Origin: an uncultured Paenibacillaceae bacterium
Lineage (GTDB): Bacteria; Bacillota; Bacilli; Aneurinibacillales; Aneurinibacillaceae
Direction: 5' to 3'
DNA length: 64,000 nucleotides
Assembly (NCBI GenBank): GCA_946478845.1
Contig: CAMLDI010000003.1
Location: 124,001 to 188,000 of the forward strand
Under the pieces are notes generated by a model. It was not told the origin of the DNA and ran no database searches. It saw nothing but the letters and a program-made list of their open reading frames with translations. The position numbers and the translations under genes are program-made. Each line of letters begins with the position of its first letter. Position 1 is the first letter of the stretch. Below, in pieces: positions 43,534 through 53,934 of this stretch.

Positions 43534-46500
43534 TTAATCTGCATTAAAATATCGCGCTTCCGGATGTGGGAATACAAGAGCAGAAACAGATGCTTCTGGT
43601 TCCATCATACATCCTTCTGTTAACTCTACACCAATTTCTTCCGGTTTCATTAAAGCAAAAAGACCTTTTTGATCTTCTAAATTAGGGCACGCTGGATATC
43701 CAAAAGAAACCCGGATTCCTTGATAGCGTGCGCCAAAGCGTTCCAGCATGGTCATATCTGCAGGATCTGGGAATCCCCAACCATCTCTAATCATTTCATG
43801 AACCCGTTCTGCAAAGGCTTCTGCCAACTCCAAAGCCAGGGCTTGAATCACATGGGACTTCAAGTACTCCCCTTTTTGTTTCCACTCTTCTGATTTTTCC
43901 CGGATTCCCTGTCCTGCTGATACAACCAGCATAGCCACAGAATCCATTTCACCGCTTTCTACAGGGCGAACAAAATCCGCTAAGCAAAGATAGGGTTCTT
44001 TGCTTTGTCGTGGGAATTGGAAGGATTGAATCACCTTAGTTGTATCATTTGGATTATAAATCAAAAGTTCATTCCCACGGGATTGGGCAGGAAAATATTG
44101 ATACATGCCCTGAGGCTTAATGAACCCTTTTTCTAAAGCTTCATTGAATACCTCATCCACAACTGCCTTTATTTCAACCGTTTTTGCATCCCCTTGTTTC
44201 AATAACTCATCCACATTTCCCCGAATGCCTAAGTGCTTTCCAAGAAGCATGCGCAAGTTTAAATAAGGTTTTAAATGAGTAATAGGGAAGTTCCGTAATA
44301 TATGTTTTGAAAAATCAGGCGCCTGATGTACAGGAACATCGGTACGAATGGCAGAACGTTGCCCTTTGTTAGCCTGATCCTGTTTCTGAGTTTGTTTGTC
44401 AGTTACACCTGCATTGAATTTATTAATTATCTCTTGCTGTTTTACTTTCAATGCTGCCCGTTGCTCTGGATTCATCGCCTGGTTGGCTAAATTCAATCCA
44501 TCCATGGCATCTTTAGCATACAATACCAGCCCATCATATTCAGGTTGAATGCGGGTTTCCGTAAATTTACGGGTAAGGGCAGCGCCACCAACTAAAATAG
44601 GAATGTTGATCCCCGCTGCTTTTAAATCCTGGGCGGTTGTAATCATTTGCAACGCAGATTTTACTAACAACCCAGATAACCCAATCAGGTCTGGTTTGTG
44701 TTCTTTGCATGCCTGGATAATTTGCTCTGGCGCTACTTTTATGCCTAGATTGATAATTTGATATCCATTATTGCTCAGGATAATCTCTACAAGATTTTTC
44801 CCAATATCATGGACATCCCCTTTAACCGTGGCTAACAGCACTTTCCCTTTCACAGCAGACTCAGCTTTCTCCATGTGGGGTTCCAGATGGCCAACAGAAG
44901 CTTTCATCACTTCTGCACTTTGCAATACTTCAGCGACAATCAATTGGTTATCGTTAAAGAGACGGCCTACTTCTTCCATCCCTTTCATTAACGGCCCGTT
45001 AATAATTTCTAAAGGATGGTATTTGCCAAGGGCCTCAGCCAAATCAGGCACCAGTCCTTCTTTGGTTCCTTCCACCACATATTGGGCTAATCGTTCTTCT
45101 AATGGCAGATTTGATTTTTCCTCAATATTTACAACCTTTTTCTCCCGATAAAAAGCGGTAAAACGGGCTAAATTCCCTTCGTTTGTATGGAAGAGCAATT
45201 CTTCGGCCATCTCTTTTTCTTCATCAGGAATAGAAGCAAAGCGTTGCAGCTTCTCTGTATTCACAATGGCATAATCCAGGCCTGCTTTCGTGCAATGGTA
45301 AAGGAATATAGCATTTAATACTTCCCGTCCTGCAGCAGGCAAGCCAAAGGATACGTTACTCACCCCAAGAATGGTCTGGCATTCAGGCATTTTCTCTTTA
45401 ATTAAACGAATGCCTTCCACAGTTTCTAAGGCAGAGCCAATATACGCTTCATCTCCGGTGCCTACTGGGAATACTAAAGGATCGAAAATCAAATCCTGAG
45501 GATTCAGGCCATATTGATTCACCAGAATATCATAGGAACGGCGGGCTACTTCCAGCTTCCGTTCTCTGGTGACTGCCATTCCCTGCTCATCAATGGTCCC
45601 TACTACAACAGCCGCTCCAAACTTTTTAATAATTGGGGCCATATCTCCCAGCCGTTTTTCCCCATCTTCCAGGTTAATAGAGTTAATAATTCCTTTTCCC
45701 TGGGAATAAGTAAGGGCTTTCTCAATCACTTTTGAATCGGTAGAATCAATCATTAAGGGAACCTTAACCTTTTTCACTACATATTGCAGGAAAGCTTCCA
45801 TGTCCTCAATTTCATCCCGGTCTGGGTTCGCCAGGCAAATATCAATAACATGGGCTCCCCGTTTTACTTGAGAACGGGCAATTTCAGAAGCTTCTTCATA
45901 CTTTTCTTCCTTAATTAAATCCCTGAATTTTTTTGAGCCAATTACATTGGTACGCTCCCCTACAAAAAGAGGGCGATTATCTTTGTCTAAATATAAAGGA
46001 TCAATCCCGGAAACAGCATGGGCATGCTGGCCCATCTCCTGGCGAGGTTTATAATTTTTTAAGGTCTCAGCCATGGCACGGATATGGGCTGGGGTAGTTC
46101 CACAGCATCCCCCGGCAATGTTAATCCATCCTTTTTCCGCAAAGCCGGCCATTTTTTGAGCCAGGCCCTGGGGTGATTCATGATAATGGCCATTCTCATC
46201 AGGAAGGCCTGCATTGGGATAACAGCTAATGGAACAACCCGCTAATCCAGACAGAGTCCGAATATGGTCTCTCATAAATTCCGGGCCTGTAGCACAGTTT
46301 ATGCCAACAGAAATTGGCTGCAAATGTTCAACAGAGATATAGAAAGCCTCGATATTTTGTCCAGCAAGGGTAGTACCCATAGGTTCAATAGTTCCTGAAA
46401 CCATGACAGGCAACTTTTTGCCCGTTTTATCGAAGGCTTTTTGAATCCCAATTCCCCCAGCTTTTACATTCAACATATCCTGGGCTGTTTCTAATAAAAG

Positions 46501-46974
46501 AGCATCAACCCCTCCTTCAATAAGGGCAAGGGCCTGCTGACAATAATCCTCTACTAACTCTTCGAAGGTCACTCCGCCAGTAACAGATAAAGTTTTGGTC
46601 GTAGGTCCCATGGATCCCGCCACATAACGAGGCCATTCAGCGGTTGTCCATTTATCGGCTGCCTGACGGGCAAGTTGCGCTCCTTTTACGTTGATTTCGT
46701 AAGCCTTTTCAGACATATCATATTCAGCCAGTACCACAGAAGTCCCGCCAAAGGTGTTGGTTTCGATAATATCCGCACCTGCTTCTAAATAGGTTTCATG
46801 TATTTTTTGTATAAGTTCTGGACGGGTAAGATTCAGGATTTCATTACAGCCTTCATATTCCTCCCCACCAAAATCCTCAGCAGTCAAAGACTCTTGCTGT
46901 AACATGGTGCCCATAGCCCCGTCTAGGATTAATATTTTCTTTTTTAATTGTTCTTCCATGCTTATTTTAGCCAT
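43534..46974 (-). CDS. metH: Cobalamin-dependent methionine synthase MetH
   Basis: 1146 residues with the complete MetH domain order: homocysteine-binding (about 1-320, [11 protein letters not shown] and [11 protein letters not shown] with zinc Cys), pterin-binding (about 340-610, [12 protein letters not shown]), B12 domain (about 640-860, with [14 protein letters not shown], the Asp-x-His-x-x-Gly cobalt-ligand motif near residue 740), and reactivation (about 900-1140, [19 protein letters not shown]). ATG at 46974 follows GGGAGGAA. It transfers methyl from 5-methyl-THF to homocysteine via B12. No B12 or SAM riboswitch is seen in the 175 bases upstream. It reads into the MTHFR gene. Confidence 0.97.
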   Translation of the reverse strand: MAKISMEEQLKKKILILDGAMGTMLQQESLTAEDFGGEEYEGCNEILNLTRPELIQKIHETYLEAGADIIETNTFGGTSVVLAEYDMSEKAYEINVKGAQLARQAADKWTTAEWPRYVAGSMGPTTKTLSVTGGVTFEELVEDYCQQALALIEGGVDALLLETAQDMLNVKAGGIGIQKAFDKTGKKLPVMVSGTIEPMGTTLAGQNIEAFYISVEHLQPISVGINCATGPEFMRDHIRTLSGLAGCSISCYPNAGLPDENGHYHESPQGLAQKMAGFAEKGWINIAGGCCGTTPAHIRAMAETLKNYKPRQEMGQHAHAVSGIDPLYLDKDNRPLFVGERTNVIGSKKFRDLIKEEKYEEASEIARSQVKRGAHVIDICLANPDRDEIEDMEAFLQYVVKKVKVPLMIDSTDSKVIEKALTYSQGKGIINSINLEDGEKRLGDMAPIIKKFGAAVVVGTIDEQGMAVTRERKLEVARRSYDILVNQYGLNPQDLIFDPLVFPVGTGDEAYIGSALETVEGIRLIKEKMPECQTILGVSNVSFGLPAAGREVLNAIFLYHCTKAGLDYAIVNTEKLQRFASIPDEEKEMAEELLFHTNEGNLARFTAFYREKKVVNIEEKSNLPLEERLAQYVVEGTKEGLVPDLAEALGKYHPLEIINGPLMKGMEEVGRLFNDNQLIVAEVLQSAEVMKASVGHLEPHMEKAESAVKGKVLLATVKGDVHDIGKNLVEIILSNNGYQIINLGIKVAPEQIIQACKEHKPDLIGLSGLLVKSALQMITTAQDLKAAGINIPILVGGAALTRKFTETRIQPEYDGLVLYAKDAMDGLNLANQAMNPEQRAALKVKQQEIINKFNAGVTDKQTQKQDQANKGQRSAIRTDVPVHQAPDFSKHILRNFPITHLKPYLNLRMLLGKHLGIRGNVDELLKQGDAKTVEIKAVVDEVFNEALEKGFIKPQGMYQYFPAQSRGNELLIYNPNDTTKVIQSFQFPRQSKEPYLCLADFVRPVESGEMDSVAMLVVSAGQGIREKSEEWKQKGEYLKSHVIQALALELAEAFAERVHEMIRDGWGFPDPADMTMLERFGARYQGIRVSFGYPACPNLEDQKGLFALMKPEEIGVELTEGCMMEPEASVSALVFPHPEARYFNAD

Positions 46975-47023
46975 TCATTCTTCCTCCCGAACCCTTGCAT
47001 TTGGTGAAAAGGTGATTACACGC

Positions 47024-47050
47024 CAACAAGGCCTCCCCTGAGGGAAGGCC
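47024..47050 (+). terminator. GC-rich hairpin between the IclR gene and metH
   Basis: AAGGCCTCCCCTGAGGGAAGGCCTT forms a 7-bp stem with a partly paired loop, followed by TTTTC on the plus strand. No plus-strand gene ends here, and on the minus strand the T run after it is weak. It may weakly end the IclR transcript or act in the metH leader. Confidence 0.4.
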
Positions 47051-47149
47051 TTTTCATCCTGGAGATTTTTTTTTTATTTCAACTGTATTACCGAAAGTAT
47101 TACCACCATTATGATTGAACAATTTATAAGAGTCAATGGTCTGATATCC

Positions 47150-47899
47150 CTACGGAAGCATGGTTTCCATTCTTTGTGCTGCTTCACGGATAATGGGAAG
47201 ATTCCCCCTCATTTTTTCAACAGTTAATCGGTTTGATGGCCCTGATACGGATAGAGCCATCAATAATTTTTTATTGTGGCTAAATATAGGAACAGATACA
47301 GCTGCCGTTCCTGTCTCCCTTTCCTCAATGCTTGTGGCAAATCCTTTTTCTTTGATTTCCGCAATTTGCTGGTAATAAAAGAGTTTATCAATTCCCTCCG
47401 GCCAATTTGGATCATTGAGGACATGGTTTAATACCATGGACTCTCCATAGGCGACAAGAATTTTGCTAGAAGCACCCACGGATAAAGGCAAGCGGACACC
47501 TACCGGAGCCACACGGCGGATGGATTCGGTGCTCTCAACAGCCTGTATCCGAACCCGTTCCATCCCATCCCGAACATACAGACTAATGGTTTCCCCTACC
47601 AGATCCCGCAAGCGAATCAATTCCGGCAACAATAAAACAGATGGATCATGTTCTCGGTTCAAATTGGCAGACAATTCCCAGATTCGAAAACCCAGGCGAT
47701 ATTTTTCTGTTTCCTGATTGCGAATGAGAAAACCTTTCCCTTCTAAGGAACTTAACAGGCGGTATACCGTGCTTTTATTTAAAGAAACCATTTTAGAGAT
47801 TTCTGTAAGGGTTAAATCTTTCCGGTCTAGAAAACATAAGAGAATATCCAGAGCCCGTTCTACTGCTCTGACAGTCATTTTATTCTCCGGCACATTCAT
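47150..47899 (-). CDS. IclR-family regulator next to aconitase
   Basis: 249 residues. The N-terminal winged helix (about 12-75: ALDILLCFLDRKDLTLTEISKMVSLNKSTVYRLLSSLEGKGFL) is followed by the IclR effector domain (SVGASSKILVAYGE, VSGPSNRLTVEKM). The frame is open to a TTG at 47914, but ATG at 47899 has AAAGGTGAAG. The gene is divergent from acnA, and two 17-bp palindromes of the same sequence lie in the shared 216-base intergenic region. Thus it probably represses itself and aconitase. The ligand is unknown; KdgR, GylR and PcaR are members with diverse inducers. Confidence 0.9.
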   Translation of the reverse strand: MNVPENKMTVRAVERALDILLCFLDRKDLTLTEISKMVSLNKSTVYRLLSSLEGKGFLIRNQETEKYRLGFRIWELSANLNREHDPSVLLLPELIRLRDLVGETISLYVRDGMERVRIQAVESTESIRRVAPVGVRLPLSVGASSKILVAYGESMVLNHVLNDPNWPEGIDKLFYYQQIAEIKEKGFATSIEERETGTAAVSVPIFSHNKKLLMALSVSGPSNRLTVEKMRGNLPIIREAAQRMETMLP

Positions 47900-47930
47900 C
47901 ACTTCACCTTTCAAACTGAAGTAAGTCTAT

Positions 47931-47947
47931 GTTTCATATGATGAAAC
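47931..47947. promoter_or_regulatory. IclR-type operator-like palindrome (proximal to iclR-family gene)
   Basis: GTTTCATATGATGAAAC: two 7-base arms around a 3-base centre, 32 bases upstream of the regulator's start. It matches the second copy at 48063 at 15 of 17 positions. The paired occurrence in a divergent promoter region is the main support. Confidence 0.7.
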
Positions 47948-48011
47948 TCAGTTGCATTTTTATTCATTATACCCTAGTCAATAACATTGGAAAAGAATTT
48001 ATATTTTTTTG

Positions 48012-48041
48012 TTGAACGTGCAAGGATATAAAGGATATAAT
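48012..48041 (+). promoter_or_regulatory. acnA promoter
   Basis: TTGAAC (48012-48017), 18-base spacer, TATAAT (48036-48041). Its likely start point, near 48048, puts the second palindrome at +15 to +31, suited to a block of elongation or of polymerase escape. Confidence 0.75.
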
Positions 48042-48062
48042 AGTATCGGAAATAGAAACGCG

Positions 48063-48079
48063 GTTTCACATAATGAAAC
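48063..48079. promoter_or_regulatory. IclR-type operator-like palindrome (proximal to acnA)
   Basis: GTTTCACATAATGAAAC: same 17-base design as 47931-47947, with two differing positions, located between the acnA promoter and its ribosome binding site. Confidence 0.7.
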
Positions 48080-48115
48080 TGTGGAGAGTTAATAATCTTC
48101 CAAGGAGGTCCCAAA

Positions 48116-50845
48116 ATGGCTACTAATGATAAGTTTTCTGTTCGTTCCGGCCTGGAAGTGGGTGGCAAAAGCTACACTTACTACAGCCTTCCAAAATTAG
48201 CTGAGCAAGGTTTTGGTTCCATTTCCAAACTCCCTTACTCTATTAAAGTATTGCTTGAAGCTGCTGTTCGTAATTACGACGGCGTTGCAATCACAGATGA
48301 ACACGTTAATCAATTAGCTAACTGGGCTGAAGGCCAAGATGCTAACAAAGAAGTTCCTTTCACACCTGCTCGTATTGTTCTCCAAGACTTCACCGGTGTT
48401 CCTGCCGTTGTTGACCTTGCTGCAATGCGTAACGCTATGATTGAAATGGGTGGAAACCCACAACGGATCAATCCCCTTGTTCCAGTTGACCTTGTTATCG
48501 ACCACTCCGTAATGGTTGACGATTTCGGCAACCCAGATGCTCTTGAAAACAACATGAAATTAGAATTCTCCCGTAACGAGGAACGTTATACCTTCTTGCG
48601 TTGGGCACAAACTGCATTCGATAACTTCCGTGCCGTTCCTCCAGCAACTGGTATCGTTCACCAGGTAAACCTTGAGTACCTGGCTTCTGTTGCTGCTACT
48701 AAAAATGTTGACGGCGAAACCGTTGTATATCCAGATTCACTTGTAGGAACTGACTCCCACACCACCATGATCAACGGCCTTGGCGTTGTTGGTTGGGGCG
48801 TAGGCGGGATTGAGGCTGAAGCTGGTATGCTTGGCCAACCTCTTTACTTCGTAACTCCTGAAGTTATCGGTTTCAAATTAACCGGTACCCTTGCAGAAGG
48901 TGCAACTGCTACTGACCTTGCCCTTACTGTTACGAACATCCTTCGTAAAAAAGGCGTTGTTGGCAAATTCGTTGAGTTCTTCGGACCTGGCGTAAGTGCT
49001 CTTAACCTTGCTGACCGTGCAACTGTAGCTAACATGGCTCCAGAATACGGCGCAACCATGGGCTTCTTCCCAGTTGACCAAGAAACTCTTAACTTCCTCC
49101 ATGCTACTGGCCGCAGTGCAGAACAAGTAGCTCTTGTAGAAGCTTACTACAAAGCGAACGGACTTCTTCTCACTGACGATGCTGCTGAGCCTGTATACAC
49201 TGACATCGTTGAATTAGACCTTGGTTCTATTGTTCCTTGCCTTGCTGGACACAAACGTCCACAAGACCGCATTGAATTAACAGAAATGAAAAATGTATTC
49301 AACGAAACCATTCGTAAACCAATCGACCAAAACGGTTTTGCAATGACTGAAGAGCAAATCGAGAAGAAAGTTCCTGTTGCTCACAAAAACGGCAAAAACA
49401 CTGAACTTACTGCTGGTTCTGTAGTGATTGCTGCAATCACTTCTTGCACCAACACTTCTAACCCAAGCGTATTAATCGGTGCAGGCCTTCTTGCGAAAAA
49501 AGCCGTTGAAGCAGGCCTTGTTAAACCTGAATATGTAAAATCCAGCTTAACTCCTGGTTCTCGTGTAGTTGCTCGTTACTTAGAAAAAGCAGGATTACTC
49601 GAATCCTTCGAAAACCTTGGATTCCACATTGCTGGTTACGGTTGTGCAACTTGTATCGGTAATAGCGGTCCTCTTCCAGAAGAAGTGGCTACTGCCATCA
49701 CAGACAACGATTTAACTGTTGCTTCTGTATTGTCCGGTAACCGTAACTTCGAAGGCCGTGTACATCCATTAGTGAAAATGAACTACCTTGCTTCTCCTCC
49801 ATTAGTTGTTGCTTATGCTCTTGCTGGCAACGTAAACGTTAACTTAACGACTGAGCCAATCGGCACAGGCAAAAACGGTCAAGCAGTTTACCTCAAAGAC
49901 ATCTGGCCAACGAACCAAGAAATCAAAGATGCAGTTAACGCTGCTCTTAAACCAGAAATGTTCGAAGCAGAATATGGCAACGTATTCCAAGCTAACCCAC
50001 GTTGGAATGCAATCCAATTCCCAGAAGGAAACCTTTACCAATGGGATGAAAAATCTACTTACATCGCTGAACCATCTTTCTTCAAAGGCCTTGGCCCAGA
50101 TCTTCGCGATGTAGAAGATATCAATGACGCAAAAGCTCTTGCTTACCTTGGAGACTCTGTGACTACTGACCACATCTCTCCTGCTGGTAACATCGCTCCT
50201 GCAAGCCCAGCTGGCAAATACCTTGCAGAACGTGGTGTAGCTCGCGAAGACTTCAACTCTTACGGTGCTCGCCGTGGTAACCATGAAGTGATGATGCGCG
50301 GTACTTTCGCTAACATCCGTATCCGCAACAAAATTGCTCCAGGCACTGAAGGTGGCGTAACTACTTACCTTCCAACTGGCGAAGTAATGAGCATCTATGA
50401 TGCATCTATGAAATATCAAGAAGCTGGCACTAACTTAGTTGTTCTTGCTGGTAAAGAATACGGTACTGGTTCTTCCCGTGACTGGGCTGCTAAAGGTACC
50501 TTCTTACTCGGCGTTAAAGCTGTTATCGCTGAAAGCTTTGAGCGTATCCACCGCAGCAACCTTGTTGGCATGGGTATCCTTCCATTACAATTTGCTAATG
50601 GCCAAAGCGCAGCTTCTATCGGTCTCGATGGAACTGAAACCTTCAGCATTGTCGGCTTAAACAACGATGTAAAACCAGGCCAAACTGTTAAAGCGATCGC
50701 TGAGAAAAACGATGGATCCAAAATTGAATTCGACGTTATCGTTCGTCTTGACAGCGTTGTTGACATTCAATACTATCGCAATGGCGGTATCCTGCAAACT
50801 GTACTTCGTCAAATCGCTAACGAAACTGCAGCTGCTTCTAAATAA
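48116..50845 (+). CDS. acnA: Aconitate hydratase
   Basis: 909 residues, the usual length of the AcnA/CitB type. It isomerises citrate and isocitrate with a [4Fe-4S] cluster, and in Bacillus may also bind RNA when iron is low. Signatures: [23 protein letters not shown] near 215-237 (active site), the cluster cysteines in [11 protein letters not shown] (about 443-453) and [15 protein letters not shown] (about 508-522), then [11 protein letters not shown] at 48116 has CAAGGAGGTC upstream. Codon use is strongly biased and differs from the neighbours, as in a highly expressed gene. The IclR-type regulator is divergent and the shared region has twin palindromes. Confidence 0.97.
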   Translation: MATNDKFSVRSGLEVGGKSYTYYSLPKLAEQGFGSISKLPYSIKVLLEAAVRNYDGVAITDEHVNQLANWAEGQDANKEVPFTPARIVLQDFTGVPAVVDLAAMRNAMIEMGGNPQRINPLVPVDLVIDHSVMVDDFGNPDALENNMKLEFSRNEERYTFLRWAQTAFDNFRAVPPATGIVHQVNLEYLASVAATKNVDGETVVYPDSLVGTDSHTTMINGLGVVGWGVGGIEAEAGMLGQPLYFVTPEVIGFKLTGTLAEGATATDLALTVTNILRKKGVVGKFVEFFGPGVSALNLADRATVANMAPEYGATMGFFPVDQETLNFLHATGRSAEQVALVEAYYKANGLLLTDDAAEPVYTDIVELDLGSIVPCLAGHKRPQDRIELTEMKNVFNETIRKPIDQNGFAMTEEQIEKKVPVAHKNGKNTELTAGSVVIAAITSCTNTSNPSVLIGAGLLAKKAVEAGLVKPEYVKSSLTPGSRVVARYLEKAGLLESFENLGFHIAGYGCATCIGNSGPLPEEVATAITDNDLTVASVLSGNRNFEGRVHPLVKMNYLASPPLVVAYALAGNVNVNLTTEPIGTGKNGQAVYLKDIWPTNQEIKDAVNAALKPEMFEAEYGNVFQANPRWNAIQFPEGNLYQWDEKSTYIAEPSFFKGLGPDLRDVEDINDAKALAYLGDSVTTDHISPAGNIAPASPAGKYLAERGVAREDFNSYGARRGNHEVMMRGTFANIRIRNKIAPGTEGGVTTYLPTGEVMSIYDASMKYQEAGTNLVVLAGKEYGTGSSRDWAAKGTFLLGVKAVIAESFERIHRSNLVGMGILPLQFANGQSAASIGLDGTETFSIVGLNNDVKPGQTVKAIAEKNDGSKIEFDVIVRLDSVVDIQYYRNGGILQTVLRQIANETAAASK

Positions 50846-50858
50846 TAGTGGTTATGAG

Positions 50859-50894
50859 AAACCCCGCCGGAAAAATTTCTGGCGGGGTTTATTT
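50859..50894 (+). terminator. Bidirectional terminator between acnA and the monooxygenase
   Basis: AACCCCGCC/GGCGGGGTT (50860-50868 with 50881-50889) with an A-rich centre, followed by TATTTG. It separates the convergent transcripts of acnA and the sulfur-type operon. Confidence 0.85.
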
Positions 50895-50914
50895 GTTAAA
50901 AAGTCTTTCTTATA

Positions 50915-52255
50915 TTATTTAGCAGCTCCAATCAAGGTGTTAACCGGTCTTTTTAATCCTAAATTTTCCCGTAAGGTATGGCCAGTGTACTCTGTCCGGA
51001 ACAACCCTCGTTGTTGCAGGATAGGAATCACATAATCCACAAAATCATCAAGACCTCCTGGCAAATAAGGAGGCATAATGTTAAATCCATCAGCTGCCTC
51101 ATTTTCAAACCATTCCTGCAATTGATCTGCAATTTGTTCAGGAGTACCCTTTATTTCTCGATGCCCCCGGGCACCAGCTATTCGTTGATACAGTTGGCGA
51201 ATGGTCAACCCTTCCCGATTAGCAAGATCTTTTAATAATTTGAAGCGGCTTTTACCCCCATTAATTTGATCTAATTCAGGCAGTTCTGGCAAAGGACCGT
51301 CCACCGGGTATGGAGATAAATCATAACTAATCATATTAGACAGAAGAGAAATCCCTGCCTCTTCAGGTATTAGTTCCACCAATAACTGCTTATTGGCTTC
51401 TGCCTCTTCCGGAGTTTTCCCTATGACTGGAAATACACCAGGCATAATCTTCAATTCTTCAGGAGAACGGCCATACTTGGACATCCGTCCTTTTACATCC
51501 GCATAAAATACCCGGGCTTCTTCTAATGTTTGCCATGCAGTAAAAATAACTTCAGCAGTACGTGCTGCCAGCTCTTTTCCTGCTTCAGAAGAACCGGCTT
51601 GAACCACAACTGGATGCCCTTGTATAGGCCGGGACACATTTAATGGACCTTCAACGGAAAACCATTCTCCTTTATGATTTATTGCATGTATTTTTGCTCC
51701 ATCTGCAAATTGGGCTGACTCTTTATCAAGAACCAGGGCTTCATCTTCCCAACTGTCCCACAGTTTTTGGACAACATCAACAAATTCCTCTGCCCGTTCA
51801 TACCTTTTGGCATGGAGCAAGTGATGCTCCTGGTTAAAATTGTGTGCTTCCGCTTCTGTATTGGATGTAACCACATTCCAGGCTGCTCGGCCACCACTTA
51901 GATGGTCCAGTGAGGCAAACTTACGGGCAACGTGAAAAGGCTCATTATAAGTGGTCGATACCGTCCCGACAAGTCCCACATGGTTTGTGACCACAGAAAG
52001 AGCAGATAAAAGTGTGAATGGTTCAAAAAGAGTGTTTACCGTTTGTCCTACTACCTTTTGGTTATCAGACCGTACTGCATACCCATCTGCAAGAAAAATC
52101 ATATCGAACTTTCCTCGTTCAGCGGTTTGGGCAAGACGTTTAATGAAATCAAAATTTAAGATATCTGTCTCTGCTTCTGGATGGCGCCATGCAGCAACAT
52201 GATGCCCTGGTATTTTGAAAAATGCCCCTAATCTCATTTGTTTATTGGAAACCAT
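50915..52255 (-). CDS. FMN-dependent monooxygenase, NtaA/SnaA/DszA family
   Basis: 446 residues, a bacterial-luciferase-like barrel of the NtaA/SnaA/DszA/SoxA group. Members use reduced FMN and O2 to attack sulfones, nitrilotriacetate or pristinamycin precursors. Visible are FKIPGHHVAAWRHPEA, STTYNEPFHVARKFASLDHLSGGRAAWNVVTS (about 96-127) and VVQAGSSEAGKELAARTAEVIFTA. It is the last gene of the transporter operon, separated from the permease by 21 bases. That context favours a C-S or similar organosulfur substrate imported by the ABC system. A partner FMN reductase is not coded nearby. ATG at 52255. Confidence 0.9.
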   Translation of the reverse strand: MVSNKQMRLGAFFKIPGHHVAAWRHPEAETDILNFDFIKRLAQTAERGKFDMIFLADGYAVRSDNQKVVGQTVNTLFEPFTLLSALSVVTNHVGLVGTVSTTYNEPFHVARKFASLDHLSGGRAAWNVVTSNTEAEAHNFNQEHHLLHAKRYERAEEFVDVVQKLWDSWEDEALVLDKESAQFADGAKIHAINHKGEWFSVEGPLNVSRPIQGHPVVVQAGSSEAGKELAARTAEVIFTAWQTLEEARVFYADVKGRMSKYGRSPEELKIMPGVFPVIGKTPEEAEANKQLLVELIPEEAGISLLSNMISYDLSPYPVDGPLPELPELDQINGGKSRFKLLKDLANREGLTIRQLYQRIAGARGHREIKGTPEQIADQLQEWFENEAADGFNIMPPYLPGGLDDFVDYVIPILQQRGLFRTEYTGHTLRENLGLKRPVNTLIGAAK

Positions 52256-52276
52256 AAAATGTCACTCTTCCTTTCT

Positions 52277-53104
52277 TTATTCATTTGGACTTGTTTTCCA
52301 GGCGGAGAATTTTTTCTCAATGCTTACTAATGCAAAATTGACAATGAATCCAAGAAGGGAGATCGTTATAATCCCTGCATACATTTGGGGAATTTGAAAA
52401 TTCAATTGGGTATAATTAATCAAATAGCCCAATCCCTCTTTTGCTCCAACCATTTCAGCAGCAATTAACACAAGAATAGAGGCAGAACTGGCCATTCGTA
52501 TTCCGGTGAAAATAGTCGGAATTGAAGCCGGCAAAATGACTTTATAAAACAATTTAGATGGGGTTAAACCCATTGATTTTGCAGATTTAATCAGTAAGGG
52601 ATCTACATTCCCAACCGCATTAATGGTATTTAAAAGAATGGGGAAAAAACACGCGAATAACACGATGGATACTTTCGATGTCTCCCCAATGCCTAACAAT
52701 AAAATGAAAACAGGAAGCAAGGCTAAAGCGGCTGTATTTCTAAACAATTCCATAATTGGATTTAATAATTGATTGGCTAAGGGATACCAACCTACGAGAA
52801 GGCCCAGTGGGATTGCAATCACCAATGCAAGACTAAAACCAATGACAGAGCGTATAATACTTGCTTGAAGATGATCAACTAATTCCCCGGAAGTTACTAA
52901 CCCCCACCAACCTTGCAGCACTTTAGAAAAAGGCGGAAAAAATGTAATATCCACCAGCCCGATCCGGGGTGCAACTTCCCAAAGAAGAATCAACACAAAA
53001 ATGGCAATGGTTTGTTTCACAAACTTTTGAGTTCCGGAAAAAGAAAAGTGGATTTTTTGCGATGCTTTAATGGGTACAGAAATGGATTTTTCTAAACTAG
53101 CCAA
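52277..53104 (-). CDS. ABC transporter permease, SsuC/TauC type
   Basis: 275 residues with about six membrane helices and the BPD_transp_1 EAA region (KSAKSMGLTPSKLFYKVILPASIPTIFTGIR, about 177-207), which contacts the ATPase. The N terminus is hydrophilic for about 30 residues. TTG at 53104 is preceded by AAGGGGTG. It lies between the ATPase and the monooxygenase, 27 and 21 bases apart. The type is used for sulfonates, taurine, nitrate or thiamine precursors; the monooxygenase points to sulfonate-like compounds. Confidence 0.92.
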   Translation of the reverse strand: MASLEKSISVPIKASQKIHFSFSGTQKFVKQTIAIFVLILLWEVAPRIGLVDITFFPPFSKVLQGWWGLVTSGELVDHLQASIIRSVIGFSLALVIAIPLGLLVGWYPLANQLLNPIMELFRNTAALALLPVFILLLGIGETSKVSIVLFACFFPILLNTINAVGNVDPLLIKSAKSMGLTPSKLFYKVILPASIPTIFTGIRMASSASILVLIAAEMVGAKEGLGYLINYTQLNFQIPQMYAGIITISLLGFIVNFALVSIEKKFSAWKTSPNE

Positions 53105-53131
53105 ACTTTTTCACCCCTTTTTTCATTTCAT

Positions 53132-53917
53132 TTATGCGATTTGAGACTTACTCACTTCTTCACGCAACAAGTCCCAAATTTGATGGCGTGCCTGTGTAAA
53201 TTCAGGAGTGGATCTAATGTCTAAATCCTGTGTTCTTGATTGCAGTGGATTATCGATAATTTCCTTGATGGTTCCTGGGCGAGAGGTCATCACGGCCACT
53301 CGCTGCCCTAAATAGACTGCTTCATCGATTCCATGGGTAATGAAAAGGATTGTTTTCTTCGTTTTTTCCCATATGCGCAGCAATTCAGTTTGCAAGGTTT
53401 CTCGTGTTTGTGCATCTAGAGCCGCAAAGGGTTCATCCATTAATAATACGTCTGGATCGTAGGCTAAACTACGAGCAATAGCAACACGTTGCTTCATTCC
53501 TCCTGATAGTTCATGTGGATATCGGTCTGCGAAACCAGATAAGCCTACAAGGGATAGGAAATGATGGACAATTTCTCCTCGTTCTTTTTTCGGAATCCCT
53601 TTTGATTCTAAGCCAAACTCGATATTACCCTCTGCTGTTAACCAGGGAAACAAAGCATACTGTTGAAAAACAATTCCCCGATCTAATCCAGGTCCATCGA
53701 TGGGTTTTCCATCTAACAAAATTTGTCCAGATGTTGGTTTTGATAACCCTCCCAACAAATCAAGCAAGGTTGATTTACCGCACCCTGATGGTCCCACCAA
53801 TGAAAGAAATTCCCCTTCTCTTACAGAAAAATTCACATTTTTAATTGCTGTAAAGTTATAGTCATCTCTTATTTGGAACATCTTCGTAACATGATTAAAC
53901 TGAATTTTTTCCGCCAT
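53132..53917 (-). CDS. ABC transporter ATP-binding protein, SsuB/TauB type
   Basis: 261 residues. Walker A GPSGCGKST (about 37-45), Q-loop, signature LSGGMKQRVAIARSLA (about 135-150) and Walker B VLLMDEPFAALDAQTR (about 155-170), with the H-loop ITHGIDEA. The frame is open to a GTG at 53929, but ATG at 53917 is 9 bases after AGAGGTG. It energises uptake by the permease next to it, and its closest known types are SsuB and TauB. It is 17 bases after the binding protein gene. Confidence 0.93.
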   Translation of the reverse strand: MAEKIQFNHVTKMFQIRDDYNFTAIKNVNFSVREGEFLSLVGPSGCGKSTLLDLLGGLSKPTSGQILLDGKPIDGPGLDRGIVFQQYALFPWLTAEGNIEFGLESKGIPKKERGEIVHHFLSLVGLSGFADRYPHELSGGMKQRVAIARSLAYDPDVLLMDEPFAALDAQTRETLQTELLRIWEKTKKTILFITHGIDEAVYLGQRVAVMTSRPGTIKEIIDNPLQSRTQDLDIRSTPEFTQARHQIWDLLREEVSKSQIA

Positions 53918-53934
53918 TCTTTTTTTCACCTCTT

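Noticed and set aside
46975..47149. Possible SAM or B12 riboswitch upstream of metH
   Set aside because: None of the conserved blocks of either class is present; only a GC-rich hairpin is seen.
49844..50419. 191-codon antisense frame inside acnA
   Set aside because: Antisense frames here come from the strong codon bias of acnA; no ribosome binding site or family likeness is seen.
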